This document shows, in pieces, positions 1-8,539 of a stretch of 64,000 nt of DNA. The stretch lies in NCBI GenBank assembly GCA_964600385.1, contig CAZRJC010000009.1:17039-81038 (forward strand), in the 5' to 3' direction. Numbering within the stretch: the stretch's first letter is position 1; each line of letters starts with the position of its first letter. The notes below the pieces were generated by a model. That model was given only the letters and a program-made list of their open reading frames with translations. It was not told the DNA's origin and ran no database searches. Origin of the DNA: DMER64 sp964600385 (GTDB lineage: Bacteria; Bacteroidota; Bacteroidia; Bacteroidales; UBA932). A program made the position numbers and the translations under genes.

Positions 1-855
1 ACTGCTGTGGCCCAGCATTTCCTGGACGACACGCAGGTCGGCACCGTTCTCAATCATATGTGTCGCAAAAGAATGACGAAAGGTATGCGGCGAGATGATT
101 TTTTTGATTCCCGCTTTCTCTGCCTGCTCCTTTATCATGATAAACACCATGTTCCTGGTGAGTGGCCTGCCATAACGGTTAAGAAACATGTAATCAGTTG
201 CATTAGGAGGGATGTTCAGACTGTTTCTCCAGGGAAAATACAGATCCAATGCATGAATTGCGTGGGATCCCACCGGAACAAGCCGCTGTTTATTGCCTTT
301 TCCTGTTACTCTTATGAATCCTTCATCGGGAAAATAATCTGTCAACCTGAGGGTGGTCAGTTCACTGACCCTGAGCCCGCAACCATACAAAACTTCTATT
401 ATGGCCTTGTTGCGATGTCCCTCATTCCGGCTCAGGTCAATGTAATCAATGATACTTTCGATTTCTGCCAATGAAAGTACCACAGGCAGTCGCCGTCCGG
501 TTTTTGGGGCGGCAACTGTTGTGCACGGGTTGTGTTCTATATGTTTTTCAATTAACAGGAATGTGAAAAAAGTATTGAGAGCCGAGAGCAGGCGTGCCTG
601 CGTCCTGGGTGATAGCCCCTTGTTGGTTACCAATGCCAGGTAATCCTGAATGTCAATTCCTGTTATGTCCCGGGGACCGGGCATTATGTCACCGGCAGCA
701 GTCTGTCTTTCTTTAAGGAAATCCAGCAGACCGTTTATATCTCTCAGATAAGCATACCTGGTATTGTCCGCCAGTGCCCTTTCGAGTCTCAGGTATATGG
801 TAAAATCGCTTAAAATCCCCGCCCATATGTTTTCCGAAGCAGGTTTCTTTTTCAT
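1..855 (-). CDS. xerD: Tyrosine recombinase XerD-like, C-terminus cut by window edge
   Basis: A site-specific tyrosine recombinase, most likely the XerD partner that resolves chromosome dimers at dif. The reading frame runs from an ATG at 855 off the left edge, giving 285 residues; about 15-20 C-terminal residues are missing. An N-terminal SAM-like core-binding domain (about residues 10-105) is followed by the catalytic domain. Visible catalytic residues are R162 in GLRVSEL, K187 in GKGNK, H257 and R260 in HTFRHS, and H283 in LGHSS. The nucleophilic tyrosine should lie just past the edge. Its ATG overlaps the nth stop by four bases (ATGA), so it is probably translated after nth. XerC/XerD paralogues are hard to separate, and an integrase is possible, but the housekeeping context argues for XerD. 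Confidence 0.88.
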   Translation of the reverse strand, partial: MKKKPASENIWAGILSDFTIYLRLERALADNTRYAYLRDINGLLDFLKERQTAAGDIMPGPRDITGIDIQDYLALVTNKGLSPRTQARLLSALNTFFTFLLIEKHIEHNPCTTVAAPKTGRRLPVVLSLAEIESIIDYIDLSRNEGHRNKAIIEVLYGCGLRVSELTTLRLTDYFPDEGFIRVTGKGNKQRLVPVGSHAIHALDLYFPWRNSLNIPPNATDYMFLNRYGRPLTRNMVFIMIKEQAEKAGIKKIISPHTFRHSFATHMIENGADLRVVQEMLGHSS

Positions 856-1493
856 ATGACCATTCTGACTTTGTAATCGTCACAAAAATCTCTAAGACCG
901 CATGTTTCACATTTGGGCTTGCGTGCGGTACAAACATACCTGCCATGGAGAATAAGCCAGTGGTGCGCCCTGGCTCTTGTGTGCAACGGAAAATGATCGT
1001 TCAGGTCGTTTTCGACGGCCAGTGGAGTGGTCCCTTTTGAAAAACCCAGCCGCCGGGCCACCCTGAATACATGTGTGTCAACGGCAATGACATTTTTCTT
1101 ATACACCACCGAGGCTACCACATTGGCGGTTTTTCTTCCCACACCGGGAAGTTTCTGCAATTCTTCGGGCTCCTCGGGAACCTTCCCGTTGAACGATTCC
1201 ACCAGCATTTTGGCCATTCCATGGAGATGATTGGCTTTATTATTCGGGTACGAGACAGATCTGATGAAAGGAAGAATCTCTCCGGCCGGGGCTCCGGCCA
1301 TCGCCTCCGGATTGGGAAAACGTTCCAGCAGGGCAGGGGTGACCATGTTGACCCTCTTGTCGGTACATTGCGCAGAAAGGATAACGGCAACAAGCAGACT
1401 GAATGGATTTTCGTATTCCAGTTCAGAGGCCGCATCGGGCATATGTTCAGAAAACCAGCTGATGATCCCGTCTACTTCTTCTTTGCCTTTCAT
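852..1493 (-). CDS. nth: Endonuclease III (DNA glycosylase/AP lyase)
   Basis: Base-excision repair enzyme that removes oxidised pyrimidines and cleaves the abasic site. The 213 residues match the usual family length. The helix-hairpin-helix reads LPGVGRKTANVV, with catalytic lysine K121 and catalytic aspartate D139 in VDTHVFR. The C-terminal 4Fe-4S loop is intact, with cysteines 188, 195, 198 and 204 in the classic C-x6-C-x2-C-x5-C spacing. The start codon overlaps the ftsE stop (TAATG), and its own stop overlaps the xerD start, so ftsE-nth-xerD is probably one transcript. Confidence 0.95.
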   Translation of the reverse strand: MKGKEEVDGIISWFSEHMPDAASELEYENPFSLLVAVILSAQCTDKRVNMVTPALLERFPNPEAMAGAPAGEILPFIRSVSYPNNKANHLHGMAKMLVESFNGKVPEEPEELQKLPGVGRKTANVVASVVYKKNVIAVDTHVFRVARRLGFSKGTTPLAVENDLNDHFPLHTRARAHHWLILHGRYVCTARKPKCETCGLRDFCDDYKVRMVI

Positions 1494-2197
1494 TATTCCA
1501 TGAAATGTGAAAAATCAAACTCTTGTTTATCTGCCACTTCTGAAAAACGACCAGTCTCGCATTTGAACATCCTTCCGGGATATCGCTGCAGCAGATTCAT
1601 ATTATGGGTGACCATAAGCATGGCAGGTCGCTGACTGTCATGAATGCTCATGAATAAATCCATTATCTCCTGCTGTGTGTCGCCATCGAGGTTCCCCGTG
1701 GGCTCGTCAGCCAGAATGATTTCAGGATCGTTCAGAATGGCCCGGGCTATGGCCACACGTTGCTGTTCTCCCCCCGATAGCTGGTGCGGCATCTTGTGTT
1801 TTTTGTGCAGCATGCCCACACTGTCCAGCGCCTGTTCAATCCTTTTGGCAATGTCTTTCCGGTTGCGCCATCCCGTTGAGCGAAGCACAAATTCCAGGTT
1901 ATCCCAGGCGGAACGGTCCTGAAGGAGCTGGAAATCCTGAAACACCACGCCTATTTTTCTTCTCAGGTAAGGAATCTGCCTGCGTTTGAGTTTTGTGAGA
2001 TCGAACCCGGCTACTTCTGCCTGTCCTTTCTTCACAGGAAACTCTCCTATAAGTGTTTTAATCAGAGATGTCTTGCCGCTGCCAACGCGTCCGACAAGGT
2101 AAATGAAATCTCCTTTTTCGAGCGTCAGATTCAAATCTGTAAGAATCAAATTTCCATCCTTGATGATATCGACACCTTCGAGCCTGATAATTGCCAT
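1493..2197 (-). CDS. ftsE: Cell-division ABC ATPase FtsE
   Basis: ATP-binding subunit that, with FtsX, regulates peptidoglycan hydrolases at the septum. Walker A is GRVGSGKTS, the signature is LSGGEQQRVAIARA, Walker B is IILADEPTGNLDG, and the H-loop histidine is in MVTHN. At 234 residues it is close to the usual FtsE length. An upstream GTG at 2218 is open in frame, but it overlaps the promoter box at 2218-2225, so the ATG at 2197 was chosen. ftsX is not in the window. A related LolD/MacB-type ATPase is the main alternative; the single-domain form and KRRQIPYLRRKIGVVFQDF region fit FtsE best. Confidence 0.87.
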   Translation of the reverse strand: MAIIRLEGVDIIKDGNLILTDLNLTLEKGDFIYLVGRVGSGKTSLIKTLIGEFPVKKGQAEVAGFDLTKLKRRQIPYLRRKIGVVFQDFQLLQDRSAWDNLEFVLRSTGWRNRKDIAKRIEQALDSVGMLHKKHKMPHQLSGGEQQRVAIARAILNDPEIILADEPTGNLDGDTQQEIMDLFMSIHDSQRPAMLMVTHNMNLLQRYPGRMFKCETGRFSEVADKQEFDFSHFME

Positions 2198-2217
2198 AAC
2201 GGGGAATATTAGATACA

Positions 2218-2225
2218 CAAATGTA
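2218..2225 (-). promoter_or_regulatory. Promoter -7 box for ftsE-nth-xerD
   Basis: On the minus strand the sequence reads TACATTTG, a match to the Bacteroidota -7 element TAnnTTTG. It lies 20 bases upstream of the chosen ftsE ATG. No clear -33 TTTG was found at the expected distance. Confidence 0.6.
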
Positions 2226-2266
2226 AGTTTTTTTGCGGAGTAAGTACATTATTCCGATTCTTTGTA

Positions 2267-2274
2267 TACCTTTG
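2267..2274 (+). promoter_or_regulatory. Promoter -7 box for the ABC/GntR/outer-membrane operon
   Basis: TACCTTTG matches TAnnTTTG and sits 26 bases before the ABC ATPase ATG at 2301. It is back to back with the ftsE promoter. No convincing -33 element or operator palindrome was seen, so where the GntR regulator binds is not visible. Confidence 0.6.
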
Positions 2275-2300
2275 CAGTGTACTAATGTTCTAATACACTA

Positions 2301-3128
2301 ATGATACAAATTAATAATCTGTCTTTCAGTTATCCGAAGCATGAAGTATTCAAAAGCCTGACATTCACTTTGGAAGGTGGAAATGTTTACGGCCTGCTCG
2401 GACAGAACGGCGTGGGTAAGACAACTTTGCTCAAAATCCTGGCAGGACTCCTGCAAAGTAATAAAGATGTCTGCCGTGTGAATGGCTATAACCCGTATAA
2501 ACGTCAGCCGGCTTTTTTAAGTGATATGTACTACCTGCCCGAGGAACCGGCCTGTCCTCCGGGGACTGTCAATGATTTTGCCAGATGTTGCGGAAGTTTT
2601 TATCCCCGTTTTGACCTGGGCCAGTTTTACGGTTTACTTGACCGGTTTGGCATTCAGCCGTTGGACCGTTTTAAGGACCTTTCGACCGGTCAGCAGAAAA
2701 AAGTGCATATTTCCTATGCCATAGCGCTTAATACTTCGCTGCTTCTGTTGGACGAACCGAGTAACGGAATGGATATACCATCCAAATCGCTTTTCAGAAG
2801 TATCGTGTCCCAGAATATAACACCGGAACGCGTACTTGTTATTTCCACACACCAGGTCAGGGATCTGGAGAATCTCATAGATCCTGTCATTATTCTCGAC
2901 AAAAAGGGAGTCATACTTCATGCTACTGTAGAAGAGATCGCGCAGAAACTGTATTTTTTCCGCGATGTGGATGAAGACCCGAGCGCTCTTTATGCAGAGG
3001 AGGTCCCTGCCGGCTATTCGATGGTCAGATCCAATACGTCTCATTACGACAGTAAAGTCGATCTCGAGATATTATTCAACGCTGCTTTATTACACAGGGA
3101 TTGGTTCACAGACCATTTTAAAAACTAG
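2301..3128 (+). CDS. ABC transporter ATP-binding protein (YtrB-like)
   Basis: Energises an ABC exporter or envelope-response transporter together with the next gene. Walker A is GLLGQNGVGKTTLL (about residues 31-44), the signature is the variant LSTGQQKKVHISYA, Walker B is LLLLDEPSNGMD, and the switch histidine is in VISTHQ. The last ~80 residues extend past the core domain. It is the first gene of a four-gene cassette with a permease, a GntR regulator and an outer-membrane barrel; the first three match the order-independent content of ytr operons of Firmicutes, which respond to cell-wall antibiotics. The substrate is unknown. Confidence 0.85.
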   Translation: MIQINNLSFSYPKHEVFKSLTFTLEGGNVYGLLGQNGVGKTTLLKILAGLLQSNKDVCRVNGYNPYKRQPAFLSDMYYLPEEPACPPGTVNDFARCCGSFYPRFDLGQFYGLLDRFGIQPLDRFKDLSTGQQKKVHISYAIALNTSLLLLDEPSNGMDIPSKSLFRSIVSQNITPERVLVISTHQVRDLENLIDPVIILDKKGVILHATVEEIAQKLYFFRDVDEDPSALYAEEVPAGYSMVRSNTSHYDSKVDLEILFNAALLHRDWFTDHFKN

Positions 3129-3133
3129 TCATC

Positions 3134-3949
3134 ATGGGAAATATCTTCAATTTAAAAAGATTTGGAATGCTTTTGCTCAAGGAGCTTAAAGAATTTCCTC
3201 TGTCATACGGATTATCTCTGCTGAGTACCGCCGGAGTGTATGTGCTCATTATGGCTTTATCAATGATTAACGGTATAGATAATCCTGTTGGAATTGACTT
3301 CCGCATGACCATGATTTCCCTGCTGATTTTTGTAGTAATGGTCGTTGTGCCTTCCAAAATGTACGGATATGTAAATCATTATAAGAAAGGGATCTATTAT
3401 ACATTATTACCCGTCTCGGCTTTTGAAAAAATGCTGAGTATGCTCATAATCTGTTCCGTTGTTACAGGACTTGTATCGTTTTCCATACTGATCATGACAG
3501 ATTATCTGATTTATGCCCTATTTCCCTGCAGGCTGGCAGGTACATTGTTCGGAGAAGCCGGTTCGTTCACGTTCTTTAGTTCGGAAGTATTCAGTCTGGT
3601 CATGTTCCAGTCCTGTTTTATCCTGGGTAACCTGTATTTTAAAAAACAAAAGATTGCCAAGACCATAGTGTTTCTTATGTTTCTTGCCCTTGTTTTTGGC
3701 CTGGTATGCTTTTTAATTATGACTCAGATAGGTCAGGAGACAGTGACCGCTTTTATACAATCCAAAATGGGCGATCTTCCTTCAGATGTAAATTATTTTG
3801 ACATCAAGAAAATGAATGATTTGTCGGAGTCACTCAAGCAGTTACCCATTATCAGGACAATGATAATTGTTGACTACATTTTCTGGTCTGCTATCGGACT
3901 GGGTTGCTGGACATTATCTTACCGGCTGATAAAAACCAATAAGTATTAG
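3134..3949 (+). CDS. ABC transporter permease, six predicted membrane segments
   Basis: Integral membrane partner of the preceding ATPase, whose stop lies five bases upstream. The 271 residues hold about six hydrophobic stretches, roughly at residues 22-45, 55-75, 95-120, 145-165, 175-200 and 245-265. The sequence has no motif I can tie to a substrate; it resembles the ABC-2-like permeases found next to GntR/YtrA regulators. The next gene starts one base after its stop, so the two are almost certainly co-transcribed. Confidence 0.75.
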   Translation: MGNIFNLKRFGMLLLKELKEFPLSYGLSLLSTAGVYVLIMALSMINGIDNPVGIDFRMTMISLLIFVVMVVVPSKMYGYVNHYKKGIYYTLLPVSAFEKMLSMLIICSVVTGLVSFSILIMTDYLIYALFPCRLAGTLFGEAGSFTFFSSEVFSLVMFQSCFILGNLYFKKQKIAKTIVFLMFLALVFGLVCFLIMTQIGQETVTAFIQSKMGDLPSDVNYFDIKKMNDLSESLKQLPIIRTMIIVDYIFWSAIGLGCWTLSYRLIKTNKY

Positions 3950-3950
3950 T

Positions 3951-4310
3951 ATGGAATTTAGCGAACATAAAGCCATTTATCTCCAGATTGCCGAGACGTT
4001 GTGCGAGCGCATACTTATCGGCAAGTGGAAAGCCGAGGAGCGGATCCCGTCTGTACGTGAAATGGGAGCTTCCCTGGGTGTGAATCCTAATACAGTTGCC
4101 AGAACCTATGATTATCTTCAGCAAATGAACGTTATATACAATAAGAGAGGCATAGGGTACTTTGTAACTTCTCAGGCAAGAGAAGAAATAGTAAGTGTTT
4201 TGAAAACTGCTTTCCTTGAAGAGGAGCTGCCAGGGATCTTCAAGAAAATGCACCTTCTTTCCATTCCTTTTGATGAACTAGAAACGATTTATAAACAAAC
4301 CAACAAATGA
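3951..4310 (+). CDS. GntR-family regulator, YtrA subfamily
   Basis: Short transcriptional repressor of 119 residues. The winged helix-turn-helix covers about residues 8-75: IYLQIAETLCERILIGKW, then RIPSVREMGASLGVNPNTVARTY, the canonical GntR recognition helix. There is no large effector-binding domain, only a ~40-residue helical tail, which is typical of the YtrA subfamily. It lies inside the operon it probably controls, between the ABC permease and the outer-membrane barrel, and its stop overlaps the barrel's start (ATGA). The inducer cannot be told from the sequence. Confidence 0.88.
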   Translation: MEFSEHKAIYLQIAETLCERILIGKWKAEERIPSVREMGASLGVNPNTVARTYDYLQQMNVIYNKRGIGYFVTSQAREEIVSVLKTAFLEEELPGIFKKMHLLSIPFDELETIYKQTNK

Positions 4311-6799
4311 TCAGAAATTTTTTTCTCTCACTGCTTCTCTGCGTTGCATCTGCAGGAAGCGCGTTTTCGGCAAGCAATACCACCGTGGTCAACGGTCGGG
4401 TTATTGATAAAATCACCGGCAATCCCCTGTCTTTTGCGACAGTTGCCATACGTAACGATGAAGATGTTGTAGTGGCCGGAGCCACATCTGCCGAAGACGG
4501 CACTTTTGAAATAGCCAATGTACCTTTCGGTTCTTACAGGATGGTCGCATCCTTCATGGGGTATAAAAACCTCGAAATGGATATCGCATTGGAAGCAACT
4601 AAATTGGATGTAGGCACCATTGAACTGGAAGAAGATGCCCAAACACTGGCCACGGCTGTCATTACGGCAAAAGTGCCTGTTATTGAACAGAAACTCGATA
4701 AAATTGTCATGAATGTGGCCGAGGCAGTATCTACTCAGGGAAGCAATGCCCTGGAAGTGCTGCGCAAGGCCCCCGGTGTGACCATAGACATGGACGGTAA
4801 TGTAAAACTGAACGGACAGGCAGTAAGTGTCTGGATTGACGGACGTCCTTCCTATCTGAGCGGACTTGAACTGGAAGCCCTGTTACGTTCTACCGATGGA
4901 ACAACCATAGACAAGATTGAGTTGATGGCGCACCCTTCTGCAAAATACGATGCCGAGGGAAGTGGCGGTATTATCAATATCCGCATGAAAAAGAACGTCC
5001 TGAAAGGCTTTAACGGTACTGTAAACGGATTTTACGGAGGCATGAAGCACGAACGGTATGAGCAGGAAGGCGGAGGCGGTCTCACCCTGAACTACCGCTC
5101 CGATAAAACCAGCACTATGATCAATTACAATGGCCGTTACGAGGAAATGGGAGCCATCCTAGATTCAAGAATGGGGACAGCAGGGGAAGGTGGTCTGGAA
5201 CAAATTGCCCATTCCGATTTTCTTATCGGTTCTGAGAATCATAATATGAAACTGGCAAACGATTTTTTTCTGAACAAGAAAAACACCATTGGTTTTATTG
5301 TTACCTCCATGTTCAGTGAAAATTCTCAGGATAATTTCGGGAATCAGAATTATACCAACACCTATTACGACAATCAATTAATATCCAGTAAGATAAGTAC
5401 AATCCAGACTGATGACAATAACAATAACATCCGGGGGAATCTTAATTACACCGGACTGTTTAACGAAAATAAAGGACAGGAACTTACGATCAATACAGAC
5501 TATGCCTATTTCGATATCCTGTCTGCAAATAATCAGAACAATTTACTTGTTTCCGGGATAGGAGTCAATGAGATTTTTCGTCAGCAGGGACAGCAGTATA
5601 TCAATATGTTTTCAGGAAAGGTTGATTATCAGCAGACATTCTGGAAAACTGGCATGCTGGAAACAGGTGTGAAATGGGCCATGACAGGAACAAATAATAA
5701 TCTGTTCAGGGAAGATTTTTCCGATGGTTCCTGGAACCCCAATCCCGGGATGTCCAACATATTTGATTATACTGAACATATTTCCGCTGCCTACATATCT
5801 CTTGGACGGATGCTTGGATCCAAGTGGATGTTCAAGCTGGGACTTCGCGGAGAATATACTTATGCACTCGGTAACTGGGTGTCAGCTAAAGAAAAGACCG
5901 AGAAAAATTATTTCAATCTTTTCCCGACGGTTTTTGCCGGATTCAATCCCTCTGCCAACTGGCGCCTGACCTTATCTTATACCAGCCGTATATCCCGTCC
6001 CAGTTTCAGCCAGTTGAATCCCTTTACCTCATATATAGATGCCAATACTTACGTACAGGGTAATCCGTATCTCGACCCGCAACGTGCAGACCAGGTAATG
6101 CTTGGCGTGGGTTTCAAATCCCATTACAACCTGACGTTGATCTATGCACATACCAAAGACCTTATCATGCAGTCTCCTCTTTACAACGAGGAAACGGGCA
6201 TGAAGGTGTTCATGTATGATAATTTCGGGACCCAGACAATGGCCGGAGCAGCCCTTTCTGTAAGTGAACTTCCCATTACCAAATGGCTTACTTTCACCTT
6301 CAGCGGAACCTGTCTTTATATGGGCAACACAGCTACTCCTGCATCTTCGGCCACACCCTCGGGCACTTCCGGTTATGTGAATGACGGACTGCTTACAAAC
6401 GCTTACGGACAATTCACTTTCCTGCTCCCCAAGGACTGGAAGATTGAGCTCATGGGCTTGTTCCAGGGCCCGATACCTTACGGATATTTCCGTATAGATC
6501 CCATATTCCTGTCTACAGCCGGCATAAAGAAAACATTCATGGATAACAGGGCAACCCTGAGCCTGAACGTTAATGATATTTTCAATTCGTTTGCCAATAA
6601 CCTGTCTTACACTCTTGGAGAAGGAATGGACACCAGATTGGATCAGAAAATAAATCTGCAGAAGGTACAGTTGAGCTTCAGCTTCCGTTTTGGACAAAGC
6701 AAGGCAGCACGTGCCAGAAAAGTGGGTGATTTCGATGAGGCTTCGCGCGTGGGAACTACCGGCGGAATCTCTACAGGGACATCGGGCGGTTTGAAATAA
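4307..6799 (+). CDS. Outer-membrane beta-barrel protein with carboxypeptidase-D-like N-terminal domain
   Basis: Large outer-membrane protein (830 residues) of the TonB-receptor-like OMP_b-brl family. Residues 1-22 form a signal peptide ending in SAFSA. Residues ~25-115 are a carboxypeptidase-D regulatory-like beta-sandwich (VVNGRVIDKITGNPLSFATV). A plug-like domain follows (about 120-235, including RKAPGVTIDMDGNVKLNGQ and ERIELMAHPSAKYDAEG-like segments), then a barrel to a C-terminal strand ending near FSFRFG. It is not paired with a SusD gene, so a glycan-uptake role is not supported. Translational overlap with the GntR gene puts it in the ABC/GntR operon. A short Ser/Thr/Gly-rich tail follows the last strand. 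Confidence 0.85.
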   Translation: MIRNFFLSLLLCVASAGSAFSASNTTVVNGRVIDKITGNPLSFATVAIRNDEDVVVAGATSAEDGTFEIANVPFGSYRMVASFMGYKNLEMDIALEATKLDVGTIELEEDAQTLATAVITAKVPVIEQKLDKIVMNVAEAVSTQGSNALEVLRKAPGVTIDMDGNVKLNGQAVSVWIDGRPSYLSGLELEALLRSTDGTTIDKIELMAHPSAKYDAEGSGGIINIRMKKNVLKGFNGTVNGFYGGMKHERYEQEGGGGLTLNYRSDKTSTMINYNGRYEEMGAILDSRMGTAGEGGLEQIAHSDFLIGSENHNMKLANDFFLNKKNTIGFIVTSMFSENSQDNFGNQNYTNTYYDNQLISSKISTIQTDDNNNNIRGNLNYTGLFNENKGQELTINTDYAYFDILSANNQNNLLVSGIGVNEIFRQQGQQYINMFSGKVDYQQTFWKTGMLETGVKWAMTGTNNNLFREDFSDGSWNPNPGMSNIFDYTEHISAAYISLGRMLGSKWMFKLGLRGEYTYALGNWVSAKEKTEKNYFNLFPTVFAGFNPSANWRLTLSYTSRISRPSFSQLNPFTSYIDANTYVQGNPYLDPQRADQVMLGVGFKSHYNLTLIYAHTKDLIMQSPLYNEETGMKVFMYDNFGTQTMAGAALSVSELPITKWLTFTFSGTCLYMGNTATPASSATPSGTSGYVNDGLLTNAYGQFTFLLPKDWKIELMGLFQGPIPYGYFRIDPIFLSTAGIKKTFMDNRATLSLNVNDIFNSFANNLSYTLGEGMDTRLDQKINLQKVQLSFSFRFGQSKAARARKVGDFDEASRVGTTGGISTGTSGGLK

Positions 6800-6817
6800 A
6801 CAAGCAGTATTTTAATA

Positions 6818-6846
6818 AAAAAGCCGGATCCGATCCGGCTTTTTTT
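6818..6846 (+). terminator. Rho-independent terminator after the barrel gene
   Basis: A perfect 9-bp inverted repeat (AGCCGGATC / GATCCGGCT) with almost no loop is followed by six T residues. It ends the ABC/GntR/barrel operon 20-50 bases after the stop codon. Confidence 0.85.
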
Positions 6847-6883
6847 ATTTCTTAGAAGTCAGGCGAACCATTACTACTTTGTC

Positions 6884-6891
6884 TATATTTG
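6884..6891 (+). promoter_or_regulatory. Possible -7 box for the patatin gene
   Basis: TATATTTG matches TAnnTTTG, but it ends only four bases before the patatin ATG at 6896. If it is used, the message would be leaderless or nearly so. It may be a chance match. Confidence 0.4.
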
Positions 6892-6895
6892 TATT

Positions 6896-7654
6896 ATGCA
6901 AAAATATGAAATAGGCATCGCCTTTGGCGGTGGTGGGGCCAAGGGTTATTACCAGGCCGGAGTTTTCAAGCGTCTGCTGGAAATGGGTTGCCGGCCGGAT
7001 ATTGTTTCAGGAACCAGCGTCGGGTCCCTGGTAGCTGCTCTTTATGCAGACGGACATACTCCGGACGAGATGATGGAAGCCTTTGCTGATATTACAGTAA
7101 AGGATTTTCTGGAGGTAAGGATACCAAAAGAAAATATTGTCAGTCCTTTGCCCGTAAGAAAAATCCTCGAAAAAACACTTAGGGCAAAGACATTCGAGGA
7201 ATTGCAGATTCCTCTGAAGGTGGTGGCTACATGTCTCGAGACCGGAGAAGGAGTTGTTTTTGACAAAGGACCCCTTATTGAAGCACTTATGGCCTCATGC
7301 AGTGTGCCAGTTGTGTTTCCTCCCGTCCTTATAAACGGAAAGCATTATGTTGACGGAGGCGTGGTTAAAAACCTGCCTGTTTCCCATATCAGAAACGATT
7401 GCAGGAAAGTCGTGGCCATTGGACTTCATCCGGAAAAAGAAAAGAAATACTCCAAAAACATGCGTTATATTGCCGAACGTTGCCTTTGGTTCATGTTCAA
7501 TGCAAATTCATATATGGATAAAGACCTGGCCGATGTGATAATTGAAGATCCCGAGATGGCAGAATACACTGCATACGATCTGAAATACAAAAATGAGATG
7601 TTCCGCCTGGGATATGATTCACCTTCCCGGGATAAATGGTGTATATTATTATGA
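6896..7654 (+). CDS. Patatin-like phospholipase
   Basis: Serine lipid acyl hydrolase of the patatin/RssA group (252 residues). It has the oxyanion-hole motif GGGGAKG at residues 10-16, the nucleophile-elbow motif GTSVGSL (serine near residue 42) and the catalytic aspartate in DGG near residue 153. There is no signal peptide or membrane segment, so it is probably cytoplasmic and acts on the inner membrane or on acyl thioesters. The stop overlaps the DoxX start by four bases. The natural substrate is unknown. Confidence 0.88.
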   Translation: MQKYEIGIAFGGGGAKGYYQAGVFKRLLEMGCRPDIVSGTSVGSLVAALYADGHTPDEMMEAFADITVKDFLEVRIPKENIVSPLPVRKILEKTLRAKTFEELQIPLKVVATCLETGEGVVFDKGPLIEALMASCSVPVVFPPVLINGKHYVDGGVVKNLPVSHIRNDCRKVVAIGLHPEKEKKYSKNMRYIAERCLWFMFNANSYMDKDLADVIIEDPEMAEYTAYDLKYKNEMFRLGYDSPSRDKWCILL

Positions 7655-8061
7655 AAAAAAACAATCCTTCATTTACTGACTTTGCCTTACTCCTTTTCCG
7701 TGTATTGATTGCAGGATTCCTGTTTGTACACGGTTTGTCCAAGCTGACTGAATTCAGTACGCTTAAAGAGACATTTCCCGATCCTCTAGGAATAGGAAGT
7801 ACCTTGTCGCTGGTTGCCATTCTGGCTGCCGAGGTGGGATGTACGGTCCTGGTTGCCATAGGACTGTTTACTAGACTGGCCGCAATTCCCGTAATATTTG
7901 GGATGTTCATGGCGGCTTTTTTTATTCACGGAGCAGACCCGTTCCAGGTAAGGGAACTCTCTTTGCTCTACATGGGACTATATGCCGTCCTGCTTATTTC
8001 CGGTCCCGGACGCTTGTCGGCTGACCGCTTTATCTGGAAAGGCTCCCGCCGGAAGTCCTGA
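7651..8061 (+). CDS. DoxX-family small membrane protein
   Basis: Four-helix integral membrane protein of 136 residues. The first segment contains LLLFRVLIAGFLFVHGLSKL, the usual DoxX opening, and later segments are near residues 50-75, 80-98 and 105-120. Some family members associate with redox enzymes, but the function here is not known. An in-frame start exists at 7636; the ATG at 7651 was preferred because it forms an ATGA overlap with patatin. The 3' end overlaps the convergent GNAT gene by 32 bases. Confidence 0.8.
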   Translation: MKKNNPSFTDFALLLFRVLIAGFLFVHGLSKLTEFSTLKETFPDPLGIGSTLSLVAILAAEVGCTVLVAIGLFTRLAAIPVIFGMFMAAFFIHGADPFQVRELSLLYMGLYAVLLISGPGRLSADRFIWKGSRRKS

Positions 8062-8539
8062 GGTATTTGCCGTAAATACATTTACTGTCTTCCCTGGCAT
8101 AAAAGTCGGGGAGTTCACACATTTTCTCATACCGGTTTTTAAGGTAAAACTTTCTTGTGGGCAGATAGTCGGGTCTCCCCGATGTTTCTATCCAGATGTT
8201 TTCACCCTGTTCAGACGCAATATGCTTTTCTGCCATCTCCAGAAGCCTGCTCCCCAGGCCTTTTCCCTGAAGGCCTTTTTGCACGGCCATCCAGTAGATA
8301 TCCCAGCTGGCCCTCGTACACGGGGTGGGACCGTAATTGATGAGCCCCACTGTCTGACCTTCAAGCTCGGCCATAATAAAGTAATAGCCTGTTTTTTCCC
8401 CGTCTTTCAGGAAAAGGTCCATTATCTCGAGTGCCACATCCATCTCAAAGTCATAAAACAGACCGGTGGATTCCATGATCTTCCGGTAAACAGCCCGGTC
8501 TGCCGGCAGCACGATTTTTCTGAATGTAAAATCAGTCAT
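8030..8539 (-). CDS. GNAT-family N-acetyltransferase
   Basis: Acetyl-CoA-dependent acyltransferase of 169 residues. The acetyl-CoA binding loop is QKGLQGKGLGSRLLE (Q-x-x-G-x-G type) near residues 94-108, preceded by the strand WDIYWMAV. The ATG at 8539 overlaps the stop of the upstream ATP-grasp gene (TAATG), making it the last member of the set: small ORF, two ATP-grasp ligases, acetyltransferase. A longer frame reaching 8641 was rejected because it lies inside the ATP-grasp gene and lacks family similarity. Its substrate may be the product of the two ligases, which is inference. Confidence 0.85.
   Translation of the reverse strand: MTDFTFRKIVLPADRAVYRKIMESTGLFYDFEMDVALEIMDLFLKDGEKTGYYFIMAELEGQTVGLINYGPTPCTRASWDIYWMAVQKGLQGKGLGSRLLEMAEKHIASEQGENIWIETSGRPDYLPTRKFYLKNRYEKMCELPDFYAREDSKCIYGKYLRTSGGSLSR

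Noticed and set aside
7..474. Plus-strand 155-residue ORF at the left edge
   Set aside because: It is antisense to xerD, whose minus-strand frame has all visible recombinase motifs.
1..855. Integrase of a mobile element
   Set aside because: The gene is chained to nth and ftsE, with no attachment site, phage or conjugation genes nearby.
6029..6697. Minus-strand 222-residue ORF opposite the outer-membrane barrel
   Set aside because: No recognisable domain, and the plus frame encodes a complete beta-barrel with clear motifs.
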